In this document: positions 1 to 6,872 of the stretch, piece after piece | Layout: each line of letters starts with the position of its first letter | Numbering within the stretch: position 1 is the first letter of the stretch | From: Baffinella frigidus | Lineage: Eukaryota > Cryptophyceae > Cryptomonadales > Baffinellaceae | Direction: 5' to 3' | Assembly (NCBI GenBank): GCA_026770585.1 | Contig: MU646685.1 | Location: 184,986 to 197,529 of the forward strand | Length of the DNA stretch: 12,544 bases | The notes under the pieces: model-generated | What the model saw: only the letters and a program-made list of their open reading frames with translations | Databases searched by the model: none | What the model was told of the DNA's origin: nothing | Program-made: the position numbers and the translations under genes

Positions 1-90
1 CCCCCCCCCCCCTAGGACCACCGTAGGGACCTAGATAGGCCTACTGTAGGGTCCTGGGGGCAGGCTCTTTCTTATGAGCGAGGTACCCCT
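1..90. mobile_element. Family A palindromic element, copy 1, cut by window start
   Basis: The segment from the opening poly-C run to position 90 matches the right two thirds of the complete copy at 3661-3772: poly-C, CCTAGG, a CACCGTAGG-like word, CTGTAGGGTCCT, then the terminal CTTATGAGCGAGGTACCCCT. The left terminal repeat is missing because the window begins inside the poly-C tract. It is non-coding. The family is named here only from these two copies. Confidence 0.75.
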
Positions 91-488
91 GCCGCTATCG
101 AGGCACCCGGGGGTTCGTTTAAGAGTCGAGAACAGAAATCCGGTCCTGGCTTTTCATTTTAAAAGTCCATTTCCCTTAGGATTCAGGTGAAAGTTTTTAA
201 AACCCTTTAAAATTGAATGACGTCCTCGCTCGGCAGCGGTACACGCGTCGGTCTCCCTCTGACAAATTCATAGGCTAACGTCCTGAAAATGGGGTAGTTA
301 GGCCTACTGCATTGCCTAGGACCTCCTACCGTAGGCCGAGGGTACTGCCACGCGCCCGCTGACGGTAAGTTCGTGGAAATATCCTTGCAATTTACAACGT
401 CTTTCCGGTATCAATTTTAAAACAAGGTACTGCTAAAACACTTGTAAACCACTTCAGTTTTGATTTGTACCACGAAAGTCTGGGGCGG
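91..488. other. No gene seen; one CCTAC/CCTAGG motif cluster
   Basis: No convincing reading frame occurs on either strand and the sequence is AT-rich in patches. The only structure seen is at 300-337, where TAGGCCTACT, GCCTAGGACCT and CCTACCGTAGG (325-335) lie together. These words recur inside families A and E, so this may be a decayed relative of those elements. Confidence 0.5.
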
Positions 489-699
489 CCACTCGAGGCT
501 GGAAGAGGGAGCATTTTAAATGTGGGGTTGTTAAATTTAGTACCAGTCACGGGCAGGCTTGGTCACGTATCTGGGGGAATTCCCCCAGTAACGTGACCAA
601 ACGCCCCTGATTGTGCGAAAATTACTACACCCACCTGTTTTTTCTTCACTTGTAAAAGAATCCCAGTTTTAAAATGGTCACATTTCTAGGCTCGAGTGG
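489..699 (-). mobile_element. Family B MITE-like element, copy B1
   Basis: A 211-bp non-coding inverted-repeat element with ends CCACTCGAGGCTGGAA and TTCTAGGCTCGAGTGG-like. It is bounded by GG at 487-488 and GG at 700-701, a candidate 2-bp target-site duplication. Its centre (559-600) is a 42-bp hairpin with outer arms TTGGTCACGT / ACGTGACCAA. It carries the ATTACTACAC module at 621-630. It is inverted relative to B2 and B3; read in that orientation, its 74-bp flank from the hairpin to the end differs from that of B3 at only 4 positions. Confidence 0.88.
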
Positions 700-731
700 G
701 GACCCGTCCAGACGTTCTGAATTGCAAGTAT

Positions 732-830
732 CCCTTAAGTGGCCAGTAGGCTCATACACCCTACCGTAGGGCCCTAGGACCTGCCTAGGACCTCTTGGCC
801 GTCAAATTTGACGGCATGGCCACTTGAGGG
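732..830 (+). mobile_element. Family E palindromic element, copy E1
   Basis: A 99-bp element with ends CCCTTAAGTGGCC and GGCCACTTGAGGG, flanked on both sides by AT (730-731 and 831-832). The left half holds CCTACCGTAGGGCCCTAGG followed by ACCTGCCTAGGACCT, almost identical in E2 and E3. The right half holds an 18-bp perfect palindrome, GCCGTCAAATTTGACGGC (798-815), which the other copies do not share. Confidence 0.85.
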
Positions 831-900
831 ATGGGGTTCAACGATGCGGGTTCGGCGGAGAGGGGTTGGCGATTCGGGTGTGGCAATCAGGCTTCAGCAA

Positions 901-1162
901 TTAGGGTTTAGGGTTTAGGGTTTAGGGTTTAGGGTTTAGGGTTTAGGGTTCAGGATTTATGGTTTATGGTTTATGGTTTCGGGTTTCGGGTTTCGGGTTT
1001 CGGGTTTCGGGTTTAGGGTTTAGGGTTTTAGGGTTTAAGGTTTAGGTTTCAGGGTTTCGGGTTTAGGGTTTAGGTTTCAGGGTTGAGGGTTTATGGTTTA
1101 GGGTTTAGGGTTTAGGGTTTAGGAAGGTTTAGGGTTTAGGGTTTAGGGTTTAGAGTTTAGGG
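901..1162 (+). repeat. Interstitial telomeric repeat array (TTTAGGG)n with variant blocks
   Basis: About 260 bp of tandem 7-mers reading TTTAGGG on the plus strand. Runs of perfect units flank an inner variant zone of three TTTATGG units followed by five TTTCGGG units (about 957-1012). Further on are scattered single changes such as TTTTAGGG, TTTAAGG and TTTCAGGG. TTTAGGG is the telomere unit of plants, many green algae and several other protists. More than 11 kb of non-telomeric sequence follows on the G-rich side, so this is internal in the window. Confidence 0.95.
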
Positions 1163-1211
1163 ACCACCTGTAGGGGCGCGGTCGCGAGCAGCTGCGAGAA
1201 TCGAGGGACGA

Positions 1212-1470
1212 CCTAGGCCCCTACGGTAGGCAACCCGTAGGGACATAGGGGGGTTCCTACGAATAAGGTTCTGAGGCGGGCCCGTGTGAGCGTCCACACA
1301 GCGGGCTACGAAGGGGAAATATGGCCAAACCTAAGGCATTTCCCGTTTCCTTATCCGTAGGAACCCCCCCTATGTCCCTATGGGTTGCCTACCGTAGGGG
1401 CCTAGGCCTTATCGCTTAGGGGTTATTCAAAATACCTTTGAAGTCCGCTGTGTGGTTAGGCCCGCCTCAG
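1212..1470. repeat. Two interlaced inverted repeats (A B A' B')
   Basis: The arm at 1212-1268 and the arm at 1349-1406 are inverted copies of about 57 bp differing at two bases and one C-run length; both contain CCTAGG and CCTAC(G)GTAGG. A second inverted pair, 1271-1303 and 1445-1470, shares CTGAGGCGGGCC and CCACACAGCGG. The order is A, B, A', B', so the pairs cross instead of nesting. A short hairpin GGGAAAT/ATTTCCC (1315-1343) sits between B and A'. No gene is seen. Confidence 0.85.
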
Positions 1471-1501
1471 GAAAGACATGGGATGGGCCCGCTGCGGGAT
1501 A

Positions 1502-1623
1502 CCACGCCAGACCTGAGAGGGGTCAATCGCAAAAGTCAACTCCCCCCAAGCTCGAGTCAACGTGCGCCAACTTCCCGCAATTTCAGGGATTCTGACGCTA
1601 CGGCAACTTTTGATTGACCCCCA
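1502..1623. repeat. Inverted repeat with a family C-like left end
   Basis: The segment opens with CCACGCCAGACC (1502), the terminal word of family C. GGGGTCAATC (1519-1528) pairs with GATTGACCCC (1612-1621), and the neighbouring GCAAAAGT pairs with ACTTTTG. The right CTGGCGTGG end is not intact; a weak TTCTGACG word lies at about 1590. It is probably a diverged or rearranged family C relative. Confidence 0.5.
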
Positions 1624-1678
1624 TCAAAAGTAGTCAAAAGTAGGATACGCCCGCCTCGGGACGATCCTGCACCTTGAA

Positions 1679-1777
1679 CCCTTAAGTGGCCAGTAGGCTC
1701 ATACGCCCTACCGTAGGGCCCTAGGACCTGCCTAGGACCTATCGGGGGTCGACTTTGACCCCCTGGCCACTTAAGGG
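1679..1777 (+). mobile_element. Family E palindromic element, copy E2
   Basis: Exactly 99 bp like E1, with ends CCCTTAAGTGGCC and GGCCACTTAAGGG. The left half repeats E1 almost base for base (CCTACCGTAGGGCCCTAGG, ACCTGCCTAGGACCT). The central palindrome is different: GGGGGTCGACTTTGACCCCC (1744-1763). The flanking dinucleotides, AA on the left and AT on the right, do not match exactly. Confidence 0.85.
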
Positions 1778-1901
1778 ATACCTAGATAATCTTTTCGATG
1801 CTGTGTGTACCAGGGTGTTTGTCTACACGTGGGGTAGATTGTCCAAACGCATTTTAGACTTAGATGGACTGAGCTAGGACACAGCTGTAGGGGGCGCCCG
1901 C

Positions 1902-2040
1902 CCACTTAGCAGCGGCCGAGTTCCTTCCCCCCCGGATATCCGGGGGAAATGCGGTTAGAATCCAATGCAAATGGATAAGATTCTAGTACAAATCGTTTAG
2001 TTGGACTGTATCCGTGAAGCCCCCGGTGGCTGCTAAGTGG
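1902..2040. mobile_element. Family F inverted-repeat element
   Basis: A 139-bp element with a perfect 12-bp terminal inverted repeat, CCACTTAGCAGC / GCTGCTAAGTGG. Inside is a strong hairpin, TTCCCCCCCGGATATCCGGGGGAA (1924-1947, one unpaired C), and a weaker TAGAATC/GATTCTA pair. It shares the CCAC...GTGG ends with families B, N, C, D and H, but no matching flanking dinucleotide is seen (GC versus TA). A small minus-strand reading frame that covers part of it is a by-product of the palindrome. Confidence 0.7.
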
Positions 2041-2106
2041 TATACAGTCAACTTTTGTGTTGACCTTGACGGAAACGGGAGAGTCCCACAACGGGTGCCT
2101 CTACTG

Positions 2107-2340
2107 GAAACCCCTACCCCGTAATTCAAAATCGAGGTGCCTCATCAGGCACCAAGTGGCTCCAATTCCGGGGGGGGTGCAAATTGATTTCCATGCCCCA
2201 AAACTGGACGCAAACGTACCAGTCGCGTCCAGTGTGTACCTCACGAGAGATTCAAATTGGAGTCTTGTCCAGAATGTTTATGATTGATTTGCCAAATTAA
2301 GACAGACACCTCGAATTTGAAAAACGGGGTAGGGGTTTTC
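2107..2340. mobile_element. Family G inverted-repeat element with internal hairpins
   Basis: A 234-bp element whose terminal repeats begin GAAACCCCTACCCCGT and end ACGGGGTAGGGGTTTTC, with pairing continuing through TCGAGGTG / CACCTCGA. Inside are three more hairpins: GTGCCTCATCAGGCAC (2138-2153), CTGGACGC/GCGTCCAG (2204-2232) and CTCCAATT/AATTGGAG (2160-2262). Only one copy is present. No protein function can be assigned. Confidence 0.75.
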
Positions 2341-2622
2341 AGTAGCTACCCCGGCTAGTTCTGTACCAGGATGATAACTATTGTTTTGCACCAGGATGAT
2401 ACCTCCACTCGAATATGCTAGAGGGGCCTATTTACATGCGAGGTTGTAAGCATGTGTACCAGGATAAGGTGTTCCAACCTCGTGACTGGCCAATATATGG
2501 CTAGTTACGTGATAAATCAACGAAAGTTACTACACAAATGCCCACTTTTAAAAGCACGTCGGGTTTAAATAAGGCCCTCTAGCATTCCCGTGTGGTAAGC
2601 AGGCTTTCCAAACTGGAAACAT
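2341..2622. other. No gene seen; short repeats and an orphan element core
   Basis: The word ACCAGGATGAT occurs at about 2366 and 2391 and ACCAGGATAAGG at about 2459. At 2518-2540 CAACGAAAGTTACTACACAAATGC matches the internal module of families J and K, but no inverted partner follows, so this may be half of a decayed element. A small hairpin TTTCCAAACTGGAAA lies near 2605. No reading frame is persuasive. Confidence 0.45.
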
Positions 2623-2763
2623 CCACCAAACCTCACGGGAGGACCAAATCGTCGATTTTAAATCCTGGTTTTACCTGGACAGACCCCCTTTTTCAGGGGG
2701 TCTGCCAAGGCAAACTGAAGGTTTTCAAATCGACGATTTGGGTCCTACCGTGAGGGTTGGTGG
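2623..2763. mobile_element. Family H inverted-repeat element, copy H1
   Basis: A 141-bp element with ends CCACCAAACCTCACGG and ACCGTGAGGGTTGGTGG, continuing inward through CCAAATCGTCGATTT / AAATCGACGATTTGG. The centre is a hairpin with arms CAGACCCCC and GGGGGTCTG (2680-2704). The flanks AT and AA differ, so the 2-bp duplication is not intact here. Copy H2 at 8868-9020 and fragments at 6257-6284 and 8803-8862 belong to the same family. Confidence 0.82.
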
Positions 2764-2803
2764 AACTACCGGTAGACAAAAGTCGCACGGGGGGCTGCAC
2801 CGT

Positions 2804-3014
2804 CCACTCGAGGCTAGAAATGTGAGCATTTTAAAAGTTTTAACTTTACAAGTCCTGTACAAGTGGACCACTGTGTAGTAATTTCCACACAGACATCGCG
2901 TTTGGCCACGTATCTGCGGGATATCCCGCAGATACGTGACCAAGCCCCGCCCGTGACTGGTACAAATGGGTACACCCCCACATTTAAAATGCTCCCCTTT
3001 CCAGCCTCGAGTGG
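2804..3014 (+). mobile_element. Family B MITE-like element, copy B2
   Basis: Exactly 211 bp like B1, with CCACTCGAGGCTAGAA at the left and CAGCCTCGAGTGG at the right, flanked by GT (2802-2803) and GT (3015-3016). The central 42-bp hairpin (2902-2943) keeps the outer TTGGCCACGT/ACGTGACCAA arms and has its own inner palindrome, ATCTGCGGGATATCCCGCAG and so on, with one mismatch overall. The GTGTAGTAATTT module is at 2873-2884. A long minus-strand frame across it ignores the element borders and is not treated as a gene. Confidence 0.88.
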
Positions 3015-3333
3015 GTAGGGGGCGTGGGGCTCTCAGACATACCTTAGAGGCCACCAGATAGGGCCATACCCAAACCCTAAGCCACATGTCCTCCCCAAAG
3101 TGGACAGCTCTAAGTGGACCACTCCCAACCCGCCTCCGAGCGAGCTCGGGACATTCAAAACGTCCAAGGCCAGAATCCGGCGTCTGCTTCAGGTACAAAT
3201 CTCCGAGTTTCGAGTTTCTGCAAAGTCCACCGTTTCGGGTTTCTGCAAAGCCCACCGTGTGGTAGGGCTTGGGTTACATAGGTCACGTCTCCGAGGCGGG
3301 CCCGTTTCTTAAGGCCCATAGACTTTTGCATCA
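3015..3333. other. No gene seen; 23-bp direct repeat at 3211-3258
   Basis: Two direct copies of a 23-bp unit, starting CGAGTTTCTGCAAAG (3211) and CGGGTTTCTGCAAAG (3236), both ending CCCACCGT or TCCACCGT, differ at two bases. The word GAGGCGGGCCCGT (about 3292) also occurs at 1273. Nothing else is recognisable in this stretch. Confidence 0.5.
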
Positions 3334-3512
3334 CTCAACCCGAGGCTCAAGGGCCTAGAGGTGTAGGACCTCTATGTAGACACCTCTAGGCCTCGAGGCC
3401 CCCCCTTGGGCCCTTGAGCCTCGGGTTGAGTAGAGGTCCTACATTGAGGTCCTACACCTCTAGAGGTGTAGGACCTTGCTAGAGGTCCTACATAGAGGTC
3501 CTACACCTCTAG
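3334..3512. repeat. Stacked palindromes built on GAGGTCCTACA
   Basis: A hairpin with 22-bp arms (CTCAACCCGAGGCTCAAGGG at 3334, partner ending at 3430) encloses further GAGGTGTAGGACCTC-type words. It is followed by two direct copies of a 33-bp unit beginning TAGAGGTCCTACAT (3431-3463 and 3480-3512) with one mismatch. A perfect 30-bp palindrome lies at 3447-3476, with half site AGGTCCTACACCTCT. Such a cluster is expected to form cruciforms and to break assemblies. Confidence 0.88.
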
Positions 3513-3523
3513 CGAGAGTAGTA

Positions 3524-3545
3524 AAGAAGAAGAAGAAGAAGAAGA
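3524..3545. repeat. GAA microsatellite
   Basis: About seven tandem GAA units follow the stacked palindromes. It is a simple-sequence repeat with no coding context. Confidence 0.9.
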
Positions 3546-3577
3546 TGCTCGGATTGTCGCTTCAATACTTGACAGCC

Positions 3578-3622
3578 TCAACCCTCAACTCTAAACCGTA
3601 AACCCGAACCCTGAACCCTGCT
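3578..3622 (-). repeat. Decayed telomere-like repeat (CCCTAAA-type)
   Basis: Units such as AACCCTC, AACTCTA, AACCGTA, AACCCGA and AACCCTG read as degenerate copies of the C-rich telomere strand. The orientation is opposite to the array at 901-1162. Similar words are found near 6533 and 6590. It could be an old interstitial telomeric remnant or chance low-complexity sequence. Confidence 0.4.
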
Positions 3623-3660
3623 TTACACCCCAATCTTTTTACACCCCTTCAAGGTGTGGA

Positions 3661-3772
3661 AGGGTACCTCGCTTATAAGAACCCCCCCCCCCTAGGCCCA
3701 CCGTAGGACCCTAGGCATGGTGTTACTGTAGGGTCCTAGGGGGGGGTTGCTTCTTATGAGCGAGGTACCCCT
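3661..3772. mobile_element. Family A palindromic element, copy 2 (complete)
   Basis: A 112-bp foldback with ends AGGGTACCTCGCTTATAAGA and TTCTTATGAGCGAGGTACCC. A poly-C run (3682-3692) at the left pairs with a poly-G run at the right. The centre carries CCTAGG, CACCGTAGGACCCTAGG and CTGTAGGGTCCTAGG, related to the CCTAC(S)GTAGG motif elsewhere. A weaker copy of the right end (CTTTATGAGCAAGGTAACCCT, 4005-4025) lies downstream and may be a relic. Confidence 0.8.
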
Positions 3773-4460
3773 GTAGCGCGTCTCCGGAACCAACCCCTCC
3801 GCCGCCCCCCGAAGCGCCGCCGCCTGTCCACGCAGCGGGCCTCGCAGATGAGTCCATCTACTTTCACGGTACTAATGAAAAATTGCTCGGTACAAAGACA
3901 TTTAATTTGCTCGTCCAGCAGCCGCCGCGCGTTCTCGAGGACTTGGCGGCAGGCAATGGACACTGTCCTCGAGACAATGGTTCAGGAGGATCCTGCGGAG
4001 AGAGCTTTATGAGCAAGGTAACCCTGCAGGCGAGGCGGGGACGTCCTAGCCTTGGCCATGGAGGAGGAGGCTCGCGCGCTTCTCATCCCTGCTCTCCCCC
4101 CGCGGAATGACGCCCCTCCCAGCAGGGGGGGGGGGGGCAGGGACACCCGGGAAGTTGACGCGTGGTCGAGTCGAGGGGAGGACTCCCGCGGGTTGGAGGG
4201 GCGGGGGGAGGATGCGGTGAGTGAGGAAACGGCGAGCGAGGCGGCGACAGAGACTGGGACCACGGCATGGCCCTTTTGTCGAGTGGACGTGCCCCTCTTG
4301 GGTACTCCGGCATCTTCCCCCACTGCGGTCTCACCCTGCCCTGCGACAGAGGAACAGCCCCGCCGGCAGGCTCGTGAGCGCCCGCGTGACCGGTCACGCG
4401 GACGCCGAAGCCAACTGTCCGAGGTGACTGCCTTGTCATGTTCCGACCTAGCTCTCACAG
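3773..4460. other. GC-rich stretch with overlapping open frames; gene status undecided
   Basis: Frames of 118 to 158 codons stay open on both strands at 3982-4498, as expected from GC-rich, stop-poor DNA. Their translations are rich in Arg, Ser, Pro and Gly, with no domain I recognise. The minus-strand piece at about 3860-3963 (including RRLLDEQIKCLCTEQFF) looks the most protein-like, but it has no ATG start and runs into an Arg-rich tail. A 13-base poly-G run is at 4125-4137. An exon cannot be excluded. Confidence 0.3.
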
Positions 4461-4560
4461 CCCTTTTGTATCACTCAACCGGAGGATACTTAACATGAAT
4501 TCATTCATTCACCTCGGTCGGACAGGTGACAAGCCTCGCGTGGTTGACTCTCTCCTCCCA

Positions 4561-4654
4561 AGCGTCCCAAGCGTCCCACGAGTACCAAGCGTACCCGTCC
4601 CGCTCGAGAGCCACGCCAGACTGCTGGAGGAAGCCACGCCGGACTGCTGGAGGG
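4561..4654 (+). repeat. Short tandem repeats: AAGCGTCCC units and a 23-bp CCACGCCAGACTGCTGG unit
   Basis: CAAGCGTCC-like units of 9 to 10 bp repeat from about 4560 to 4600. Next come two copies of a 23-bp unit, AGCCACGCCAGACTGCTGG (4609) and AGCCACGCCGGACTGCTGG (4632). The unit contains CCACGCCAGA, the terminal word of family C, without the rest of that element. Confidence 0.7.
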
Positions 4655-4655
4655 G

Positions 4656-4849
4656 GTACAGTGGACCTACCCTAACACATACCCGTCGGGGCCGGACTGA
4701 TTGAGTATGTGCGGAGGGTAGGTATGCGTTATGGTGTCCACCCCTCAGGCATACTTCCTTGCAGGGGAAAATCGGGGGCCGGCCGAAGGAGTATGTGTGG
4801 AGGGTAGGTATGCGTTACGGTAGCCTGTGTTAGGGTAGGTGGACGGTAC
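4656..4849. repeat. Inverted repeat enclosing an 86-bp-spaced direct repeat
   Basis: Arms of 24 bp (4656-4679 and 4826-4849) share ACCTACCCTAACACA and its complement, with three mismatches near the outer end. Between them, a 33-bp sequence starting GAGTATGTG and ending GCGTTAYGGT occurs at 4703-4735 and 4789-4821 with two mismatches, each preceded by a CGGGGCCGG-type word. This could be a foldback element with an internal duplication. No protein is seen. Confidence 0.72.
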
Positions 4850-4859
4850 ATCTCGTAGG

Positions 4860-4981
4860 GAAACCATTGGATTCAATGAAAATTACTACACGAATGCTTT
4901 GACATTACTAGTAAAACTCATTGTACGTAGTAAATTTAATAACCAGAAAGTTTTAGATTAAAACCGTTTTCCTATGAGATC
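4860..4981 (+). mobile_element. Family J element, copy J1, left end lost
   Basis: From TTGGATTCAATGAAAATTAC (4868) it follows copy J2 (11173-11323) through ACGAATGCTTT, ATTACTAGTAAAACTC and GTAGTAAATTT to the right end TATGAGATC. Roughly the first 40 bp of the family are missing. The right end abuts the left end of K1 directly. Confidence 0.75.
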
Positions 4982-5230
4982 TCACCCGGACGAGTGTTTA
5001 TGATAAATGCGCACCGGCAACAAAATTTACTTCACAAATGCTTTAATAATCTTAGTATACGTTGCATACTTGGTGATATACGACTCTGAGTAGGTGACCT
5101 TTCGACATCTTCTTGTCTCGTGTCGCCTCCCCCGAGGCAACACGAGGCAGTGGTCCATCCGTGCTAGTATCATCTATTTGTGTAGTAAATTTCGTTGCCG
5201 GTGTGTATTTATCATATGGACTCGCCACGA
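4982..5230 (+). mobile_element. Family K inverted-repeat element, copy K1
   Basis: A 249-bp element. The left end TCACCCGGACGAGTGTTTAT pairs with a right end containing ATTTATCATATGGACTCGCC. Both sides then run through ACCGGCAAC / GTTGCCGGT and the TTTACTTCACAAATG / ATTTGTGTAGTAAA module. It is about 110 bp longer than K2 because of an insert around 5060-5160, which includes a CTCGTGTCGCC...GGCAACACGAG pair. The flanking dinucleotides are TC and TT, a one-base mismatch. Confidence 0.78.
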
Positions 5231-5506
5231 TTGGATCGCTGTGGGCCCGTCCTGAAAGACGGTGATGTCTTTTGACAACCACAGCGCCCAGGGACGAATG
5301 AATTTAATTTGGGACCAAGACATAATCTGTCCCACTATCTTAGGCTCCCCACGCGGAAGGTAAGGGTGTATACGCTATTTTAGGCATCAAATGATGCTAT
5401 CTTATGCCGTTTCATCAGGACAGATTCTGGTATGGTCCGAGATGAGATTGACGACCCCTTCCAGCACCCGGACTGAGAATACGGGTAAAAGTAGATTGTA
5501 GGGCCC
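5231..5506. other. No gene or element recognised
   Basis: I see only short inverted words such as GCATCAAATGATGC (5383-5396) and no reading frame with recognisable protein character. The stretch separates K1 from the short element T. Confidence 0.4.
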
Positions 5507-5595
5507 GTCCGGTTTGTACCAGGAAAAAGCCTTACAATTGCACTTTTACGGTATTTTTCACCGGACGTGGAGAACTTTCCTGGTGCAAACCGGAC
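5507..5595. mobile_element. Short inverted-repeat element T
   Basis: An 89-bp foldback whose 20-bp ends read GTCCGGTTTGTACCAGGAAA and TTTCCTGGTGCAAACCGGAC, with one mismatch. The subterminal GTACCAGG/CCTGGT word also occurs within element P (11732 and 11771) and near 2366, 6240 and 12490. No target duplication is clear. Confidence 0.72.
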
Positions 5596-5607
5596 GCGGA
5601 TGCATTT

Positions 5608-5640
5608 CCTACGGTAGGATATGCCTAGGGACCTAGGGGG
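5608..5640. repeat. CCTACGGTAGG / CCTAGG motif cluster
   Basis: CCTACGGTAGG (5608-5618) is followed by CCTAGGGACCTAGGGGGG, the same motif pairing as in families A and E and in the inverted repeat at 1212-1406. No element ends are recognisable around it. Confidence 0.6.
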
Positions 5641-5719
5641 GTGAATAGATGGACGCGTAGTATCTTCAGTCCGGTTGTGGGAGCGGACCTGCCCCGCGTG
5701 CTGAATATGCCGCACAACA

Positions 5720-5845
5720 CCACGCCAGAGGGCTCGAGGGAAACCGACGCCTTATCCACGCCAGACCTGGCGTCGTTGACTTTAGGTTCCAGGGCATTCC
5801 CCCTGAACGATGTCAAAAGTGGATGTTTCGAGCCCTCTGGCGTGG
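5720..5845 (+). mobile_element. Family C MITE-like element, copy C1
   Basis: A 126-bp element with ends CCACGCCAGAGGGCTCGA and TCGAGCCCTCTGGCGTGG, flanked by CA at 5718-5719 and CA at 5846-5847. Its interior is more diverged than in C2 and C3 and contains a second CCACGCCAGACCTGGCGT palindrome (5756-5773). It keeps TTGACTTT and a TTCCAGGG...CCCCTGAA hairpin. An open frame crossing C1 and N1 is not gene-like. Confidence 0.82.
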
Positions 5846-5853
5846 CACCTGTC

Positions 5854-6035
5854 CCACACGAGGTTGATCAAGCACACAATTTAAAACTCAAACTCAGAGC
5901 TTTTACAAGTCAAGTATCTTCATTCAAATGGTCATGTCCCCATCGTTTTATCCGGGGGGGACGTGACAATCCGATGAAAATTACTACACACTGTCAACGT
6001 TTGGACGTTTCAAAAGGGCGATCAGCCTCGTGTAG
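5854..6035 (+). mobile_element. Family N MITE-like element, copy N1
   Basis: A 182-bp element with ends CCACACGAGGTTGATCA and GATCAGCCTCGTGTAG, flanked by TC at 5852-5853 and TC at 6036-6037. The terminal 12 bases differ from those of family B by one base (CCACACGAGGCT versus CCACTCGAGGCT). The centre pairs GTCATGTCCCC with GGGGGACGTGAC, and GAAAATTACTACAC follows at 5976-5989. The right terminus is GTAG where the family has GTGG. Confidence 0.78.
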
Positions 6036-6070
6036 TCCACGCCAGGTCACACATTAGAATTTAAGCTAAT

Positions 6071-6203
6071 CTCCATAGAAGTGTTAATTAATTGCTTTCT
6101 GGCAACAAAAAATACTACACGATTTGCTTATACAAGTAATAGTAGAGCATTTGTGTAGTAAATTTCGTTGCGCCAAAAGCAATTAATTAATACTTTTGTG
6201 GAG
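6071..6203. mobile_element. Inverted-repeat element L
   Basis: A 133-bp foldback with long ends: CTCCATAGAAGTGTTAATTA / TAATTAATACTTTTGTGGAG, continuing through AATTGCTTT, GCAAC and ATACTACAC and their complements (GTGTAGTA, GTTGC). It is flanked by AT on both sides (6069-6070 and 6204-6205). The internal module is the one shared with J, K and B; the ends are unique in this window. Confidence 0.82.
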
Positions 6204-6513
6204 ATGAAAGCGTGAGGCTCCATCCTTTTAAAAGTGTTTCCTGGTACAGAGGAACAGATTTGGTGCGACCGTGAGGGTGGGTGGGAGAGTCCAGACTTTT
6301 GACTAATCCGCGTCTTCCCTGGTATAACCCTTCCCTAGATTTCATCTCGGAAGATAACTGAATCACTTCCTTTTCCATAGGAGGTTGAATAGGAGAAATT
6401 AGTTCGGGCATAGTACATTTAATTAGGCCTCCTAAGTAAATGACACCGCTAATTAGGGAGCTGATTCAGGTGTCTTTCGAGATGAGATAGTCGTCGTCTG
6501 GTACGGATGACAC
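6204..6513. other. No gene seen; family H end fragment at 6257-6284
   Basis: GATTTGGTGCGACCGTGAGG followed by GTGGGTGG resembles the right end of H1 (GATTTGGGTCCTACCGTGAGG). No partner end is found upstream, so it is probably a relic. The remainder shows no recognisable frame or repeat. Confidence 0.5.
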
Positions 6514-6630
6514 TCTAAACAGTGACGCCTTGAACCCTAAACCGTTAACCAACCCTACAGGGGCATTGGGGCGGAAAAACTCGCTGGACCCTAAACAGTC
6601 AACGCCCTGAACACTACAGGGGCTTTGGGG
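6514..6630 (+). repeat. Imperfect tandem duplication with telomere-like words
   Basis: TAAACAGTGACGCCTTGAAC (6516) and TAAACAGTCAACGCCCTGAAC-like sequence (6592) are each followed by CTACAGGGGC(A/T)TTGGGGC (6555 and 6613). The first unit has extra sequence containing AACCCTAAACCGTTAACC, which looks like degenerate C-strand telomere repeat. Confidence 0.6.
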
Positions 6631-6689
6631 CTGCAGCGATGGCTACGAACGACGTCAGGTGCAGTGAAGCGTGGTACGGGTACTCTATT

Positions 6690-6834
6690 CGGGGGAAAAC
6701 ATATGTTTCTTTCAGAATCTGCAACACAAAAAACAAACAAAAAATCATCCCAAAATTATTTACTATTACTGGTGTTACCCAATTGTGTAGCATTTTTCGT
6801 TGCCAGATTCTAAAAGGAAAACATGTTTCCCCGG
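6690..6834. mobile_element. Inverted-repeat element M
   Basis: A 145-bp foldback. The left arm runs CGGGGGAAAACATATGTTTC then TTTCAGAATCTGCAAC; the right arm runs GTTGCCAGATTCTAAAAGG then AAAACATGTTTCCCCGG. The internal TGTGTAGCATTTTTCGTTG is a variant of the shared GTGTAGTAAATTTCGTTG module. Short plus-strand frames over it follow the palindrome and are not called as genes. Confidence 0.75.
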
Positions 6835-6872
6835 GGATGAAGCGGGGGCCTAGCTAGGCGGGGGGCTAGCGT

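Noticed and set aside
1902-2040. Counting F as support for the 2-bp duplication rule
   Set aside because: The ends are CCAC...GTGG, but the flanks are GC and TA, so it gives no support.
2725-3255. 176-codon minus-strand open frame
   Set aside because: It runs through the right end of H1, the whole of B2 including its hairpin, and unrelated flank. It shows no domain, and its borders ignore the element structure.
3431-3512. CRISPR-like array
   Set aside because: There are only two direct copies, separated by 16 bases that are themselves complementary to the repeat. It is a palindrome stack in a eukaryotic context.
3982-4498. Overlapping 118- to 158-codon frames on both strands as a gene
   Set aside because: Long frames occur on both strands at once in GC-rich DNA and give Arg/Ser/Pro-rich low-complexity translations. 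Nothing decides between strands, so no CDS is called.
5641-6057. 138-codon plus-strand open frame
   Set aside because: It reads across C1 and N1, two separate non-coding elements with their own ends and target duplications. The translation shows no family character.
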